Made by a program: the position numbers and the translations under genes. The notes beneath the pieces were generated by a model. That model was not told the DNA's origin. It worked only from the letters and a program-made list of their open reading frames with translations, and made no database searches. From Candidatus Methanophagales archaeon (GTDB lineage Archaea; Halobacteriota; Syntropharchaeia; Alkanophagales; Methanospirareceae): a stretch of 28,374 nt of DNA. How positions within the stretch are numbered: position 1 is the first letter of the stretch; each line of letters opens with the position of its first letter. Positions 16,492-23,264 of the stretch are shown here, piece by piece. The stretch is taken from positions 1-28,374 of the forward strand of contig JAGLZV010000077.1 of assembly GCA_023131215.1 (NCBI GenBank), given 5' to 3'.

Positions 16492-16523
16492 AAACCTTTT
16501 CTTAGAAAGAAAAGCTTTACCAA
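16492..16523. repeat. Dispersed repeat A between ileS and ferredoxin gene
   Basis: A 32-base stretch identical to 8953-8984. It contains an imperfect palindrome (CTTTTCTTAGAAAGAAAAG). It lies just after ileS and about 35 bases before the ferredoxin start, so it may act as an end signal for ileS or a leader element. Confidence 0.8.
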
Positions 16524-16556
16524 AAGAAAAAAATAAAGGAGAGTGACAAGAAAGAA

Positions 16557-16799
16557 ATGGGCGTATTAGTAGATTTGGAGAAGTGTAATGGCTGTATGGA
16601 TATAGAGGGAAAGGAAAAGGGAGCAAGTAACTGTGTAGAGGAGTGTCCGGTAGAGTGCATAACTTTGGTTGAAGATGACCCAGGCAATGCTCCACATGGA
16701 CGAGAACAACATGCGGTAGTGAACAACGAGGAGTGTACCGATTGCGAGGTCTGCATAGACGTCTGCGAACAAGGGGCGTTGAGCATGATGGAGGAGTAA
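16557..16799 (+). CDS. Two-cluster ferredoxin-like protein with a stretched first motif
   Basis: 80 residues. The second motif (CTDCEVCIDVCEQ) is a regular CxxCxxCxxxC [4Fe-4S] site. The first departs from the standard: CNGC is followed by an 11-residue insert (MDIEGKEKGAS plus N) before CVEECPVEC, so the third ligand is displaced. Such spacing resembles ferredoxin domains of some dehydrogenase subunits and may alter the cluster's potential. A GGAG lies upstream of ATG 16557 at longer than ideal spacing. It may be co-transcribed with the following adenosine-specific kinase gene, 66 bases downstream; no redox partner is adjacent. Confidence 0.8.
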   Translation: MGVLVDLEKCNGCMDIEGKEKGASNCVEECPVECITLVEDDPGNAPHGREQHAVVNNEECTDCEVCIDVCEQGALSMMEE

Positions 16800-16865
16800 A
16801 AAAACAAACTTCGAGAAAGTTTAACCAAAAATTGCCGTACTCTTCGCAACTAAAAAGTATCGGAG

Positions 16866-17384
16866 ATGGAGAAGAAGGTGGTTACTATCGAGGTTGGAGT
16901 AAAGATAGAGCGAGTAGAGGTAAAGAATCCCGAAGAGAAGCAGGTAATAATTGGACAGGGTAATTTCACCATTTTCGCCTGCGATGACATCTTTAAGACG
17001 CTTTTGACCGCAGTGCCGGGGATAAAATGTGCAGTTGCGATGAACGAAGCGGTGCCGAGGTTGACAAGGGTTACGGGGAATGACGAAAGACTAAAGAAGT
17101 TCGCGAGTGACAACTGCCTCCGAATCGGCGCTTCTCACACTTTTTTTATTATGCTCGATAATGCATTTCCCATAAATGTAATGGGTGTTTTGAAGTCGCA
17201 TCCTGCGGTTGCAAATATCTACGTGGCTTCTGCAAATCCTCTGGAGGTTATTGTTGCCGAGACTGAACTTGGACGGGCAGTGATTGGTGTGGTTGATGGC
17301 ACGTCAGTGAACAGGATAGAGACCGAGGAGGAGAAGAAGGAGCGAAGAGAGTTGTGTGAGAAGCTGGGGTATGTGATTGAGTGA
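16866..17384 (+). CDS. Adenosine-specific kinase family protein (PF04008)
   Basis: 172 residues. The protein matches the small archaeal and bacterial family called adenosine-specific kinase: IGQGNFTIFACDDIFKTLL, GIKCAVAMNEAVPRLTRVTGND, ASHTFFIML, the NVMGVLKSHPAVANIYVASANPLEVIV block and AVIGVVDG. The name rests on a structure-based assignment and the physiological role is poorly known. ATG 16866 gives the usual start. The upstream gap contains a small palindrome (AAACTT/AAGTTT). Confidence 0.88.
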   Translation: MEKKVVTIEVGVKIERVEVKNPEEKQVIIGQGNFTIFACDDIFKTLLTAVPGIKCAVAMNEAVPRLTRVTGNDERLKKFASDNCLRIGASHTFFIMLDNAFPINVMGVLKSHPAVANIYVASANPLEVIVAETELGRAVIGVVDGTSVNRIETEEEKKERRELCEKLGYVIE

Positions 17385-17537
17385 AAAATTCTAAATCCCA
17401 TACTACAAAACTCGCTCCTTTTTTAACCACAAAATTACACAGATTCCCAACAAACTTCCTCTTGATAAGAAAATTTGAGTTGTTTTTCTTTTCCGCAAAC
17501 GCTTTTCTTTTCTGCGAAGCAGCGAAGCATTTTTGAT

Positions 17538-17558
17538 CAAACTTTTTCTAAAAGTTTG
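17538..17558. repeat. Perfect 9-bp hairpin at the junction before the truncated paralogue
   Basis: Arms CAAACTTTT and AAAAGTTTG with a 3-base loop. The 205-base gap 17385-17589 holds this hairpin, a direct repeat (GCGAAGCA twice, about 17515-17530) and A+T-rich sequence, with no coding frame supported. The hairpin lies about 40 bases before the point where homology to 21268 onward begins. Confidence 0.6.
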
Positions 17559-17589
17559 TATCGTAAAAAATACTAATGTTTTATATACT

Positions 17590-18129
17590 ATGATAAATGA
17601 AGCTCATTTAGGGTTATTCAAAATCTCAGTGCCAAAAGAATACGGCATTGTAATCCCAAAAGAAGGAGCACAGCGAGTCTATTTCAAATTACGTGCTGAA
17701 AAGCCAAAGACAACGTATGAAATCAGCGGTGTTTTCAAAAGCGCAATCTCTGGTGATATGCCGATTAGAGCAAAGGAGTTTAAATATCTGTGCGATACTG
17801 GCGTGTCGTCAGAAGCAGTGAAAGCCGAATTGAAAAAGACATTTTCGGAAAAGGATGCAGCGAGGCTTGCAAATGCATTTAGGATAGCTCAAGATATACG
17901 GAACAATTATTGCACTACAGATACAACAGCGAGGGAGATAAACAAAGAATTTGACCTTTTGAAGATGTATTTGAGCGAAAAAGAGTTTTTAGATGAGATA
18001 GAGAGCATTCAAGGGAGAATAAACGCAGAGCTAAGAGAAGACAAGAGATTGGATGCGAAGCATGTTGAAGAGGTAAAGGATTTCTGTGAGAAGTTCACGG
18101 AGATGTGGATTGCGAAGTTTTTGAGATAG
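17590..18129 (+). CDS. 5'-truncated paralogue of the beta-rich/helical protein at 21033-21797
   Basis: 179 residues from ATG 17590; the frame opens at TTG 17533, but that part comes from intergenic repeat sequence. From residue 4 (EAHLGLFKISVPKEYG) it matches residues 80 onward of the full-length protein at 21033, so about 79 N-terminal residues are missing. The beta-rich half is nearly identical; the C-terminal helical half is divergent yet alike in layout (KTFSEKDAARLA..., ending EMWIAKFLR against DVWISEFLKG). The first 103 bases of homology are identical in DNA. It may be a non-functional fragment or a shortened variant. No known family was recognised. Confidence 0.55.
   Translation: MINEAHLGLFKISVPKEYGIVIPKEGAQRVYFKLRAEKPKTTYEISGVFKSAISGDMPIRAKEFKYLCDTGVSSEAVKAELKKTFSEKDAARLANAFRIAQDIRNNYCTTDTTAREINKEFDLLKMYLSEKEFLDEIESIQGRINAELREDKRLDAKHVEEVKDFCEKFTEMWIAKFLR
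17597..17699. repeat. 103-bp identical direct repeat (partner 21268-21370)
   Basis: Every base of this stretch equals 21268-21370 in the same orientation. Strong but imperfect identity continues for a further 170 bases or so. The two copies flank a 3.6-kb segment with vapBC, the MIT-AAA ATPase and the nuclease, so recombination between them could delete that segment. Confidence 0.9.
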
Positions 18130-18175
18130 CGTAAAACTTTAAATAATACCCTACAAATATAGAAATGTGGTAAAA

Positions 18176-18421
18176 ATGGAAATAGTAAAACTATCGGCAA
18201 AAGGGCAACTTGTCATCCCTGCGCGGCTAAGGAAAGAATTGGGGCTATCTGAGGGGGATAGATTATTTATAGAGAGAAAGCAAGAAGAAGTGATATTAAA
18301 ACCCGTGGTGAAACTGTCGAAGTTAAGAGGGATAGACAAATTAGAGGGAGCATCTGAAGAGATTGAGAAGATAAGAAAAGAATGGGATGAAGAATTCGAG
18401 AAGGGAATAAAGGAACTATGA
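18176..18421 (+). CDS. vapB: VapB-type antitoxin, AbrB/SpoVT family
   Basis: 81 residues from ATG 18176, chosen because GGT precedes it closely and the text then reads MEIVKLSAKGQLVIPARLRKELGLSEGDRL, the standard AbrB swapped-hairpin DNA-binding domain (residues 1-45). The acidic C-terminal helix (EEIEKIRKEWDEEFEKGIKEL) should bind the toxin. GTG 18167 would add three residues. The stop overlaps the vapC start by four bases (ATGA). A TATA-like box at about 18138-18148 suggests a near-leaderless transcript that the antitoxin would repress. Confidence 0.9.
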   Translation: MEIVKLSAKGQLVIPARLRKELGLSEGDRLFIERKQEEVILKPVVKLSKLRGIDKLEGASEEIEKIRKEWDEEFEKGIKEL

Positions 18422-18816
18422 AATACCTCTTGGACACAAAGGCACTGATTGCGTTCTTCAATAACGAAGAAGGTGCGGAGAACGTAGAGAAGATTTTGAG
18501 CGAGATAGATGAAAATAAAGCGGAGGGGTTCGTAAGTGCTATTACGTTGACAGAAATTTACTATCTCTATTCGAGGAGAAGCGGAAAAGATATTGCGAAG
18601 AAGAGAATAGAGCAAATAAAGTTATCGAATCTGAAGATGATTGTGATAAATGATGAGATAGCGATAAAAGCAGGGGAATACAAGATCGGGGCAATTCCGA
18701 TTGCTGACGCTTTGATAGCAGCAAGCGCTTATTTCATTGGTGCAAAGGTGGTTACGGATGATGAGCATTTTGAACACTTGGATGTGGAAGTTGTAAAATT
18801 TAGGGAAAAGGCATAA
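18418..18816 (+). CDS. vapC: VapC-type PIN-domain toxin, apparently intact
   Basis: 132 residues with all four PIN acidic positions: D6 (LLDTKAL), E46 (TLTEIYY), D97 (PIADALIAA) and D114 (TDDEHF). PIN toxins are Mg-dependent ribonucleases that cleave tRNA or rRNA when freed from the antitoxin. The ATG overlaps the vapB stop, giving translational coupling. Only 4 bases separate the stop from the start of the MIT-AAA ATPase, so the three genes may share a transcript. It is the only VapC in the window that looks complete. Confidence 0.9.
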   Translation: MKYLLDTKALIAFFNNEEGAENVEKILSEIDENKAEGFVSAITLTEIYYLYSRRSGKDIAKKRIEQIKLSNLKMIVINDEIAIKAGEYKIGAIPIADALIAASAYFIGAKVVTDDEHFEHLDVEVVKFREKA

Positions 18817-18820
18817 ACAA

Positions 18821-19801
18821 ATGAACCCGCTATTAGAGCAGGAATACCTGAGCAAAATAAAAGAATGCAAAGAGAATGCAAAGAAGTATTACGATAGCGG
18901 AGATTATGACAAGGCGAGTGAAGAGTATTTGAAATGCAGTAAAGATTGCGAGATTTTGGTGAAGAAGACGGAGGACGAGACTAAAAAGAAGGAGTATTAC
19001 GATGCTTTTGAGAAGTTCGTGGATGCTTCGGTGAAATTAAAGAAGATGAAAACAGTCGGTGTAAGCGAAACAGAAACAAAGAAAGAGCACGAGGGAAGAG
19101 AAGAAAAAGCAGGGTTCGAGCAGTATATCCGGGATAACGTCATGCGAAAAGAAAAGGAGAATTTGCCTTCATGGGATGATATTGGCGGATTGGAAAAAGT
19201 AAAGGACTTGATAAAAAAGTCAGTTGTGATTGGAATAATAGAAAACAAGCCAAAGGCAATCGAAGCTTGGAACACAATCCTTTTTTACGGACCGCCGGGA
19301 ACAGGAAAGACGCTGATGGCTGCGGCAGTGGCAAAGAACATAGATGCAACGTTTTTTGATGTTAAAGTAAGTCAGATGCTGTCGAAATATTATGGCGAAA
19401 GTCCAAAGATAATGTCTGCATTGTTCGAGGTTGCGAGAGAAGAAGCTCCTTCTGTTGTGTTTATTGATGAGTTTGACTCGATTGCACTTAGCAGAGGTGC
19501 GGATATAGACGAAGAGTCGAGGAGAGGGTTATCTACTTTGCTTGCGGAGTTGGATGGGTTGAGTTCTAAAACAAGTGAGAAAAAGTTCGTTCTGGTGATT
19601 GCAGCAACGAACACGCCGGATGCAATAGACGAGGCGATAATGAGCAGGTTCGGTAAGAAGATCGAGCTACCTTTACCGGATTTTGTGGCGTGTAAGGAGA
19701 TATTGAGGATACATACTGAGAAGAAAGGGGTTGGGTTGGAGGATGATTTGCTTTTTGACAAATTAGCAAGGTATTGTGTTGAGCAAGAGATGAGTGGGTG
19801 A
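18821..19801 (+). CDS. Vps4-like AAA+ ATPase with N-terminal MIT-like domain, ended early by TGA
   Basis: 326 residues to the TGA at 19799-19801. Residues 5-80 form a charged helical bundle resembling an MIT domain (KECKENAKKYYDSGDYDKASEEYLKC); a linker follows, then the AAA module from WDDIGGLEKVKDLI (about 118): Walker A GPPGTGKT 157-164, Walker B VVFIDE 212-217, sensor-1 ATN 262-264 and SRFGKKIELPLPD. This is the order of Vps4/katanin-type ATPases that remodel protein polymers. The stop falls inside the usual (S/M)SGADIK motif (read here as EMSG-stop-DIKFLCTEA), and the same frame continues coding to 19954. So the small helical lid and C-terminal helix are missing from the direct product. 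Point nonsense mutation is the simplest explanation. Confidence 0.82.
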   Translation: MNPLLEQEYLSKIKECKENAKKYYDSGDYDKASEEYLKCSKDCEILVKKTEDETKKKEYYDAFEKFVDASVKLKKMKTVGVSETETKKEHEGREEKAGFEQYIRDNVMRKEKENLPSWDDIGGLEKVKDLIKKSVVIGIIENKPKAIEAWNTILFYGPPGTGKTLMAAAVAKNIDATFFDVKVSQMLSKYYGESPKIMSALFEVAREEAPSVVFIDEFDSIALSRGADIDEESRRGLSTLLAELDGLSSKTSEKKFVLVIAATNTPDAIDEAIMSRFGKKIELPLPDFVACKEILRIHTEKKGVGLEDDLLFDKLARYCVEQEMSG

Positions 19802-19954
19802 GACATTAAGTTCTTATGCACAGAGGCGATATGGAGGATGCTGGATGAAGAAAATCCAAATCTGGAGAAATTGGCGGAGGAGCCGTATGAGAGGATAAGA
19901 GAGTATGAGTTGAAGACGAGAGAGTTGATGGAGGGGGATTTTGGAATATCATAA
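19802..19954 (+). pseudogene. Severed C-terminal lid of the MIT-AAA ATPase
   Basis: Fifty codons in the same frame as the ATPase, directly after its TGA: DIKFLCTEAIWRMLDEENPNLEKL...FGIS, then TAA at 19952. This is the AAA lid and terminal helix, expected directly after SGA. No start codon or ribosome site at its beginning suggests separate translation. Readthrough or sequencing error at the TGA would restore a 377-residue protein. Confidence 0.7.
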
Positions 19955-19971
19955 AAGGAGGTGATAAAAAG

Positions 19972-20136
19972 ATGAAAGCAATTGAATGCACAGAAAAAAG
20001 TAAGAAAGCTGTGGAGGAGGAAATAAGTAGATATAAACATGCGAAGGAGCTAATCTCCAAAGCAGAAAGAACTTCACTGACACGGAGATGGCACACATAC
20101 ACAAGGGGGAGCATTAATGGAAACAAAATATGTTAA
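19972..20136 (+). CDS. Small ORF with a near-perfect Shine-Dalgarno
   Basis: A 54-residue frame (MKAIECTEKSKKAVEEEISRY onward, charged and probably helical in the first 35 residues). It is preceded by GGAGGTGAT at 19957-19965, one of the strongest ribosome sites in the window. It begins 18 bases after the ATPase frame ends and overlaps the nuclease start by 20 bases. The last 20 residues (TRRWHTYTRGSINGNKIC) look random, so it may be the remnant of a longer gene cut when the nuclease gene arrived. No family recognised. Confidence 0.45.
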   Translation: MKAIECTEKSKKAVEEEISRYKHAKELISKAERTSLTRRWHTYTRGSINGNKIC

Positions 20137-21067
20137 TGAATGTAATGAGGAAATTCCAGACTACATAGTTTCAAGAGCTATAGAACTGGGATGTATAAAT
20201 CATTTATACATTTATAAAGAGGGAAAGTATGGTGGAAAGTTTCCAAAAGCCAGTATAGGTTGTAGCAAAGCAACACATTTTAGGAATGCCACCAACGCAG
20301 AATCTATGAAGGTCCCTTTGGGAGATGGTTGGGTAGCGTTTAAATCACCCTCTGAAAAAGGTTCTCATCGAAATAGATTCCCGAAGTCCTCCTCTAAATC
20401 CAAAGCTGAAAAACATACTTCCATTCTTTGTCAGATTGAGGATATAGTTGAGCGCATGTATCATAATAAGTTCAAAACATATCTCACAACCCATACCCGT
20501 AAGTATTACAAAGAAACTGAAAAAGAGTCGAGAAAAACATTTTATCATTTGAAAATGTATACTACCGACCCACCAAAGGGTAGGAGTAATGTTAAAGACC
20601 CGGATAGTATCGTTGTAGAAGGGCATGAAATCCGGTATGTTATAGAGGTTAAATGGGGCAGCACGGATTTAAAATCAATTTTTGACTCAAACTCAGATGA
20701 ACTGACTAAGATAAAGGATCTGATAAGAGAATCTAAGGTCTGTCGAGTCATTGGACCATACATCCAGAATGGTATTGAGGTGAACGAAAATGAAAAACAT
20801 ATTGATTTTAAGGTATGTAGCAACACCAGGTTTTTAGTAGTGAGTGATTTGAGAGGTTTATTGAAGTCACATCCTGCTGACTTTGGCTCAATCAAAAGAA
20901 AATATAAAGACTTTGATAATCTGTTCAGTATTTGTGATATAAAAGAGGATGTTGAAACATTTTATAGTCTTGACACTTTCCTAAAAGAAAACCAAAACAA
21001 GAATAAAGAATACAAGGAGAGAGCAAATAGAAATGACAATCGAAAGAGCCCTCTACGACCCATGTAA
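20117..21067 (+). CDS. Predicted PD-(D/E)xK nuclease
   Basis: 316 residues, no named family recognised. The centre has a PD-(D/E)xK-type site: D161/D163 (KDPDSIVVEG) followed after a hydrophobic strand by E177 and K179 (YVIEVKWG). A helix with E108 (QIEDIVERMY) precedes it, as in many restriction-type and Mrr-like nucleases. The N-terminal 100 residues include a basic, Ser/Lys-rich stretch (RNRFPKSSSKSKAEKH) that could touch DNA. The C-terminal part has a further alpha/beta region and a Lys/Asn-rich tail. ATG 20117 has GGGGGAG at good spacing. Its end overlaps the start of the next gene by 35 bases, which suggests co-translation. The role is inferred: DNA or RNA cleavage, possibly in defence. 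Confidence 0.65.
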   Translation: METKYVNECNEEIPDYIVSRAIELGCINHLYIYKEGKYGGKFPKASIGCSKATHFRNATNAESMKVPLGDGWVAFKSPSEKGSHRNRFPKSSSKSKAEKHTSILCQIEDIVERMYHNKFKTYLTTHTRKYYKETEKESRKTFYHLKMYTTDPPKGRSNVKDPDSIVVEGHEIRYVIEVKWGSTDLKSIFDSNSDELTKIKDLIRESKVCRVIGPYIQNGIEVNENEKHIDFKVCSNTRFLVVSDLRGLLKSHPADFGSIKRKYKDFDNLFSICDIKEDVETFYSLDTFLKENQNKNKEYKERANRNDNRKSPLRPM

Positions 21068-21797
21068 ACGAGATTTTATCGCACCAAGATTCTTAGCACG
21101 GATGAAAGAATGGATAAATCGCTATGACCCAGGTGCATACTGGTATGCTATATCAATACAGAACAATACCAATGAAACAATAGAGGAATGGGGTGTTGAG
21201 TTAGGATTTTCTTCAGCACTTAAAATAGAAGAAGCAAAAATAGAAGGCATAGAATACAAAATCCCTCATGAAGCTCATTTAGGGTTATTCAAAATCTCAG
21301 TGCCAAAAGAATACGGCATTGTAATCCCAAAAGAAGGAGCACAGCGAGTCTATTTCAAATTACGTGCTGAGAAGCCAAAAACAACGTATGAAATCAGCGG
21401 CATTTTCAAAAGTGCAATTGCAGAAGTGCCAATTCGAGCAAAGGAGTTCAAATATTTGTGCGATGCCGGCGTGTCGCCGGAAGCAGTGAAAGTAGAATTG
21501 AAAAAGACATTTTCGGAAAAAGACGCGGCGAGACTTGCGTTATCGTTTAAAACAATTCAAGAACTCGATAGGATGTGCAATCAGGATACAAAAACCGAAG
21601 AATACCAGGATAAGCTTTCGGTGCTAAAGAATTATACCGAAGGATTCAGCGATAAGTTCTCAAAGCAAGTGGATGATTTTTTAAGGTTTATGAAGGAGGA
21701 GCAGTTAGGATATTTAGACGATGAATACAAAGGAAAGGTGAGAAGGTTTTGCACGAATTTGGTTGATGTATGGATAAGTGAATTTTTGAAGGGGTGA
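21033..21797 (+). CDS. Full-length beta-rich plus helical protein of unknown function
   Basis: 254 residues and no recognised family. Residues 35-135 alternate like beta strands (YWYAISIQNNT, WGVELGFSSALKIEEAKIEGIEY, HLGLFKISVPKEYGIVIPKEGAQRVYFKLRA, TYEISGIFKS), suggesting an immunoglobulin-like or appendage-type sandwich. Residues 135-254 look helical and end in a conserved block (YKGKVRRFCTNLVDVWISEFLKG). Two more copies exist: 17590-18129 lacks the N-terminus and 22811-22992 keeps only the C-terminus. The overlap with the nuclease gene and the nearby MIT-AAA ATPase suggest it works with one of them, for example as a substrate or adaptor; that is speculation. Confidence 0.65.
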   Translation: MTIERALYDPCKRDFIAPRFLARMKEWINRYDPGAYWYAISIQNNTNETIEEWGVELGFSSALKIEEAKIEGIEYKIPHEAHLGLFKISVPKEYGIVIPKEGAQRVYFKLRAEKPKTTYEISGIFKSAIAEVPIRAKEFKYLCDAGVSPEAVKVELKKTFSEKDAARLALSFKTIQELDRMCNQDTKTEEYQDKLSVLKNYTEGFSDKFSKQVDDFLRFMKEEQLGYLDDEYKGKVRRFCTNLVDVWISEFLKG

Positions 21798-21807
21798 AAG
21801 AAAGAAA

Positions 21808-22134
21808 ATGGGAATAAACATAGAGTTTTCGGAACAACTAAAGAAAGAGTTGGAGGTCATTACGAAGACAGGTCACTACAAATCAACGAGCGAATTCATT
21901 AAGGACGCCGTAAAAACGATTCTCGCAGCGAGAAAAGACCTCCGGGTTTCAATAGCAGTTGAATTGTATAAAGAGGGCTATTCGTTGGGGAAGGTCGCTG
22001 AGATTGCAGATGTAGATTACGAGGAGATGAAGCGGATATTGGTAGAAAGCGGCATCGAGTTACGAAGAGGTGTGGAAACGGTAGAGGAGCTGGAAGAAGG
22101 TGCGAGAATGCTACGGAGTCTCGAAATGAAATGA
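21808..22134 (+). CDS. RHH plus UPF0175-like putative antitoxin
   Basis: 108 residues. The first 45 (MGINIEFSEQLKKELEVITK...STSEFIKDAVKTIL) look like a ribbon-helix-helix DNA-binding domain; residues 48-90 (SIAVELYKEGYSLGKVAEIADVDYEEMKRIL) match the UPF0175 antitoxin motif. It follows the preceding gene by 10 bases. Its stop overlaps the ATG of a PIN-type frame (ATGA), the classic antitoxin-toxin junction, but that toxin is internally deleted, so the antitoxin is probably orphaned or acts elsewhere. Confidence 0.75.
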   Translation: MGINIEFSEQLKKELEVITKTGHYKSTSEFIKDAVKTILAARKDLRVSIAVELYKEGYSLGKVAEIADVDYEEMKRILVESGIELRRGVETVEELEEGARMLRSLEMK

Positions 22135-22262
22135 TAATCGTTGACACGGGGTTTTTAAGCTCTCTTTTCAATATTTCGATAATTGTTGGACTTTTAAAGG
22201 AAAAAGACTTCTACAAGTTCAAGAAAGATGTTTTAATGCGACTTAAGGATTGCGAAGATTAA
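22131..22262 (+). pseudogene. Internally deleted VapC-type PIN toxin
   Basis: 43 codons starting MIIVDTGFLSSLFN, the standard PIN N-terminus with the first Asp. It then jumps to GLLKEKDFYKFKKDVLMRL, which resembles the end of a PIN protein. Around 90 central residues with the other acidic ligands are missing while the frame stays open, so an in-frame deletion is likely. It overlaps the upstream antitoxin by four bases. Confidence 0.6.
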
Positions 22263-22282
22263 CATCGAAGTGTGTGAAAAAG

Positions 22283-22504
22283 ATGAAATGCTATTTTTGT
22301 GGAGGAGAAATGAAGAAAGGAAAAACAACCTACACGATAAATAAAAAGGGATACCATTTGCTTATTGATGAAGTCCAGGCATGGATTTGCGAGCAATGCG
22401 GCGAGCCATATTTTGAAGGCGATGTAGTGGATGCTATTCAAAAGCTTGTAGGGGAGTTAGATGTGCGAGTGGAAAATGTACGAGAGGTTGCTTTAGCCTA
22501 TTGA
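22283..22504 (+). CDS. YgiT/MqsA-type zinc-finger protein, orphan antitoxin-like
   Basis: 73 residues from ATG 22283 (MKCYFCGGEMKKGKTTYT); the frame opens at TTG 22250, but the family starts directly before the first CxxC. Zinc ligands are CYFC and CEQC, with the usual intervening strand pair and the ending YFEGDVVDAIQKLVGEL. Proteins of this type accompany small RelE/BrnT/MqsR-like toxins, usually encoded just upstream; here the upstream frame is a broken PIN gene, so no partner is evident. It lacks the HTH half of full MqsA. Confidence 0.78.
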   Translation: MKCYFCGGEMKKGKTTYTINKKGYHLLIDEVQAWICEQCGEPYFEGDVVDAIQKLVGELDVRVENVREVALAY

Positions 22505-22557
22505 AGGGCAAGAAAGACCGGGGTTCAGATTGAAAAAGAAAGGAGGTAAATGACAAG

Positions 22558-22809
22558 ATGGAACCGTGCAGCCTTTGTGGTGGAGAAATGGAAGAAAAAG
22601 AAGTAGAAGTGATTAAAAAAGCGGGAGAGAAGGTGGTAGTGGTAAAAGATGTGCCAGCATGGGTTTGCAAGCAATGTGGAGAAAGATATTATTCGATAGA
22701 TACCGTGGAACGGATTAATGAGATGGTAAGAGAAGTGGGGGAAGAAAAAGTCAAAATGCAAAGAATTTTCGCCGGCGAGCTGAACTTTAAAGCGGCAATG
22801 CCGGGTTAG
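22558..22809 (+). CDS. YgiT/MqsA-type zinc-finger protein, second orphan
   Basis: 83 residues, with zinc ligands CSLC and CKQC, related in plan to the preceding gene (CGGEMEEKEVEV...VPAWVCKQCGERYY). A strong GGAGG lies 11 bases upstream of ATG 22558; an ATG at 22550 is in another frame. The C-terminal end (GELNFKAAMPG) may be altered, because the stop codon at 22807-22809 coincides with the junction to a fragment copied from 21613 onward. No toxin is adjacent. Confidence 0.75.
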   Translation: MEPCSLCGGEMEEKEVEVIKKAGEKVVVVKDVPAWVCKQCGERYYSIDTVERINEMVREVGEEKVKMQRIFAGELNFKAAMPG

Positions 22810-22810
22810 C

Positions 22811-22992
22811 TTTCGGTGCTTAAAAATTACACGGAAAGATTCAGCGATAAGTTTTCAGAGCAAGTGGATGAATTTTCGAGGTTTATGAAGGAGGAGCAGT
22901 TAGGATATTTGGATGATGAATATAAGGGAAAGGTAAGAAGGTTCTGCACGAATTTGGTGGATGTATGGATAAGCGAGTTTTTGAAGGGGTGA
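22811..22992 (+). pseudogene. C-terminal fragment of the beta-rich/helical protein (third copy)
   Basis: About 60 codons (LSVLKNYTERFSDKFSEQVDEF to WISEFLKG) match the end of the 21033-21797 protein. DNA similarity begins at 22808, aligned with 21613, and continues past the stop. The frame is intact and many differences are third-base changes, but it has no start except an internal ATG. The junction falls on the stop codon of the preceding zinc-finger gene. Confidence 0.8.
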
Positions 22993-23048
22993 AGAAAGAA
23001 ATAATATCCGAAAAACTTATCAATATCAGAATATAAACTATTTATACG

Positions 23049-23174
23049 GTGAATAAAAAAATAGCTACAGCTTTGGCTTATTCGGATGTGATGCTGACAG
23101 AAGCAGAGGATATACCAAAAGCAGTAGATTTTGAGGTTTTAGATTTAAAGAAGTTTACTGATAAGTATTTCTAA
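23049..23174 (+). pseudogene. C-terminal remnant of a PIN-domain toxin
   Basis: 41 codons from GTG: NKKIATALAYSDVMLTEAED then IPKAVDFEVLDLKKF. This resembles the last third of VapC proteins (the IAATALxYSDxLLTED pattern with its acidic motif). The N-terminal two thirds are absent. A TATA-like stretch (TATTTATAC) lies directly upstream, so transcription is possible. Confidence 0.5.
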
Positions 23175-23237
23175 TTTATTTTAACCGATCTTGAAACATG
23201 AATAGGTTTTTACCGAAAGTTTAAAAAAGTTGTTGGT

Positions 23238-23264
23238 AAAGCTTTCTTTTTTAAAGAAAGCTTT
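23238..23264 (-). terminator. Hairpin at the pmbA stop, dispersed-repeat copy
   Basis: A 12-bp perfect stem (arm AAAGCTTTCTTT, 3-base loop) begins at the last base of the pmbA-like stop codon in the sense of transcription and is followed by a T-rich run. It matches the dispersed element A in inverted orientation (about 23231-23266). Position and form suit a transcript end; repeat insertion is the other explanation. Confidence 0.55.

Noticed and set aside
17533..17589. N-terminal extension (MIKLFLKVCIV...) of the truncated paralogue from TTG 17533
   Set aside because: This part is encoded by the intergenic hairpin and A+T-rich sequence and has no counterpart in the full-length copy; ATG 17590 is better.
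19799..19801. TGA read as selenocysteine in the AAA ATPase
   Set aside because: The position normally holds Ala or a similar residue with no redox role, and no recoding hairpin was recognised nearby.
19390..20040. A 216-residue minus-strand frame opposite the AAA ATPase
   Set aside because: The opposite strand encodes clear Walker and sensor motifs, and the antisense peptide is Ser/Phe-rich without family features.
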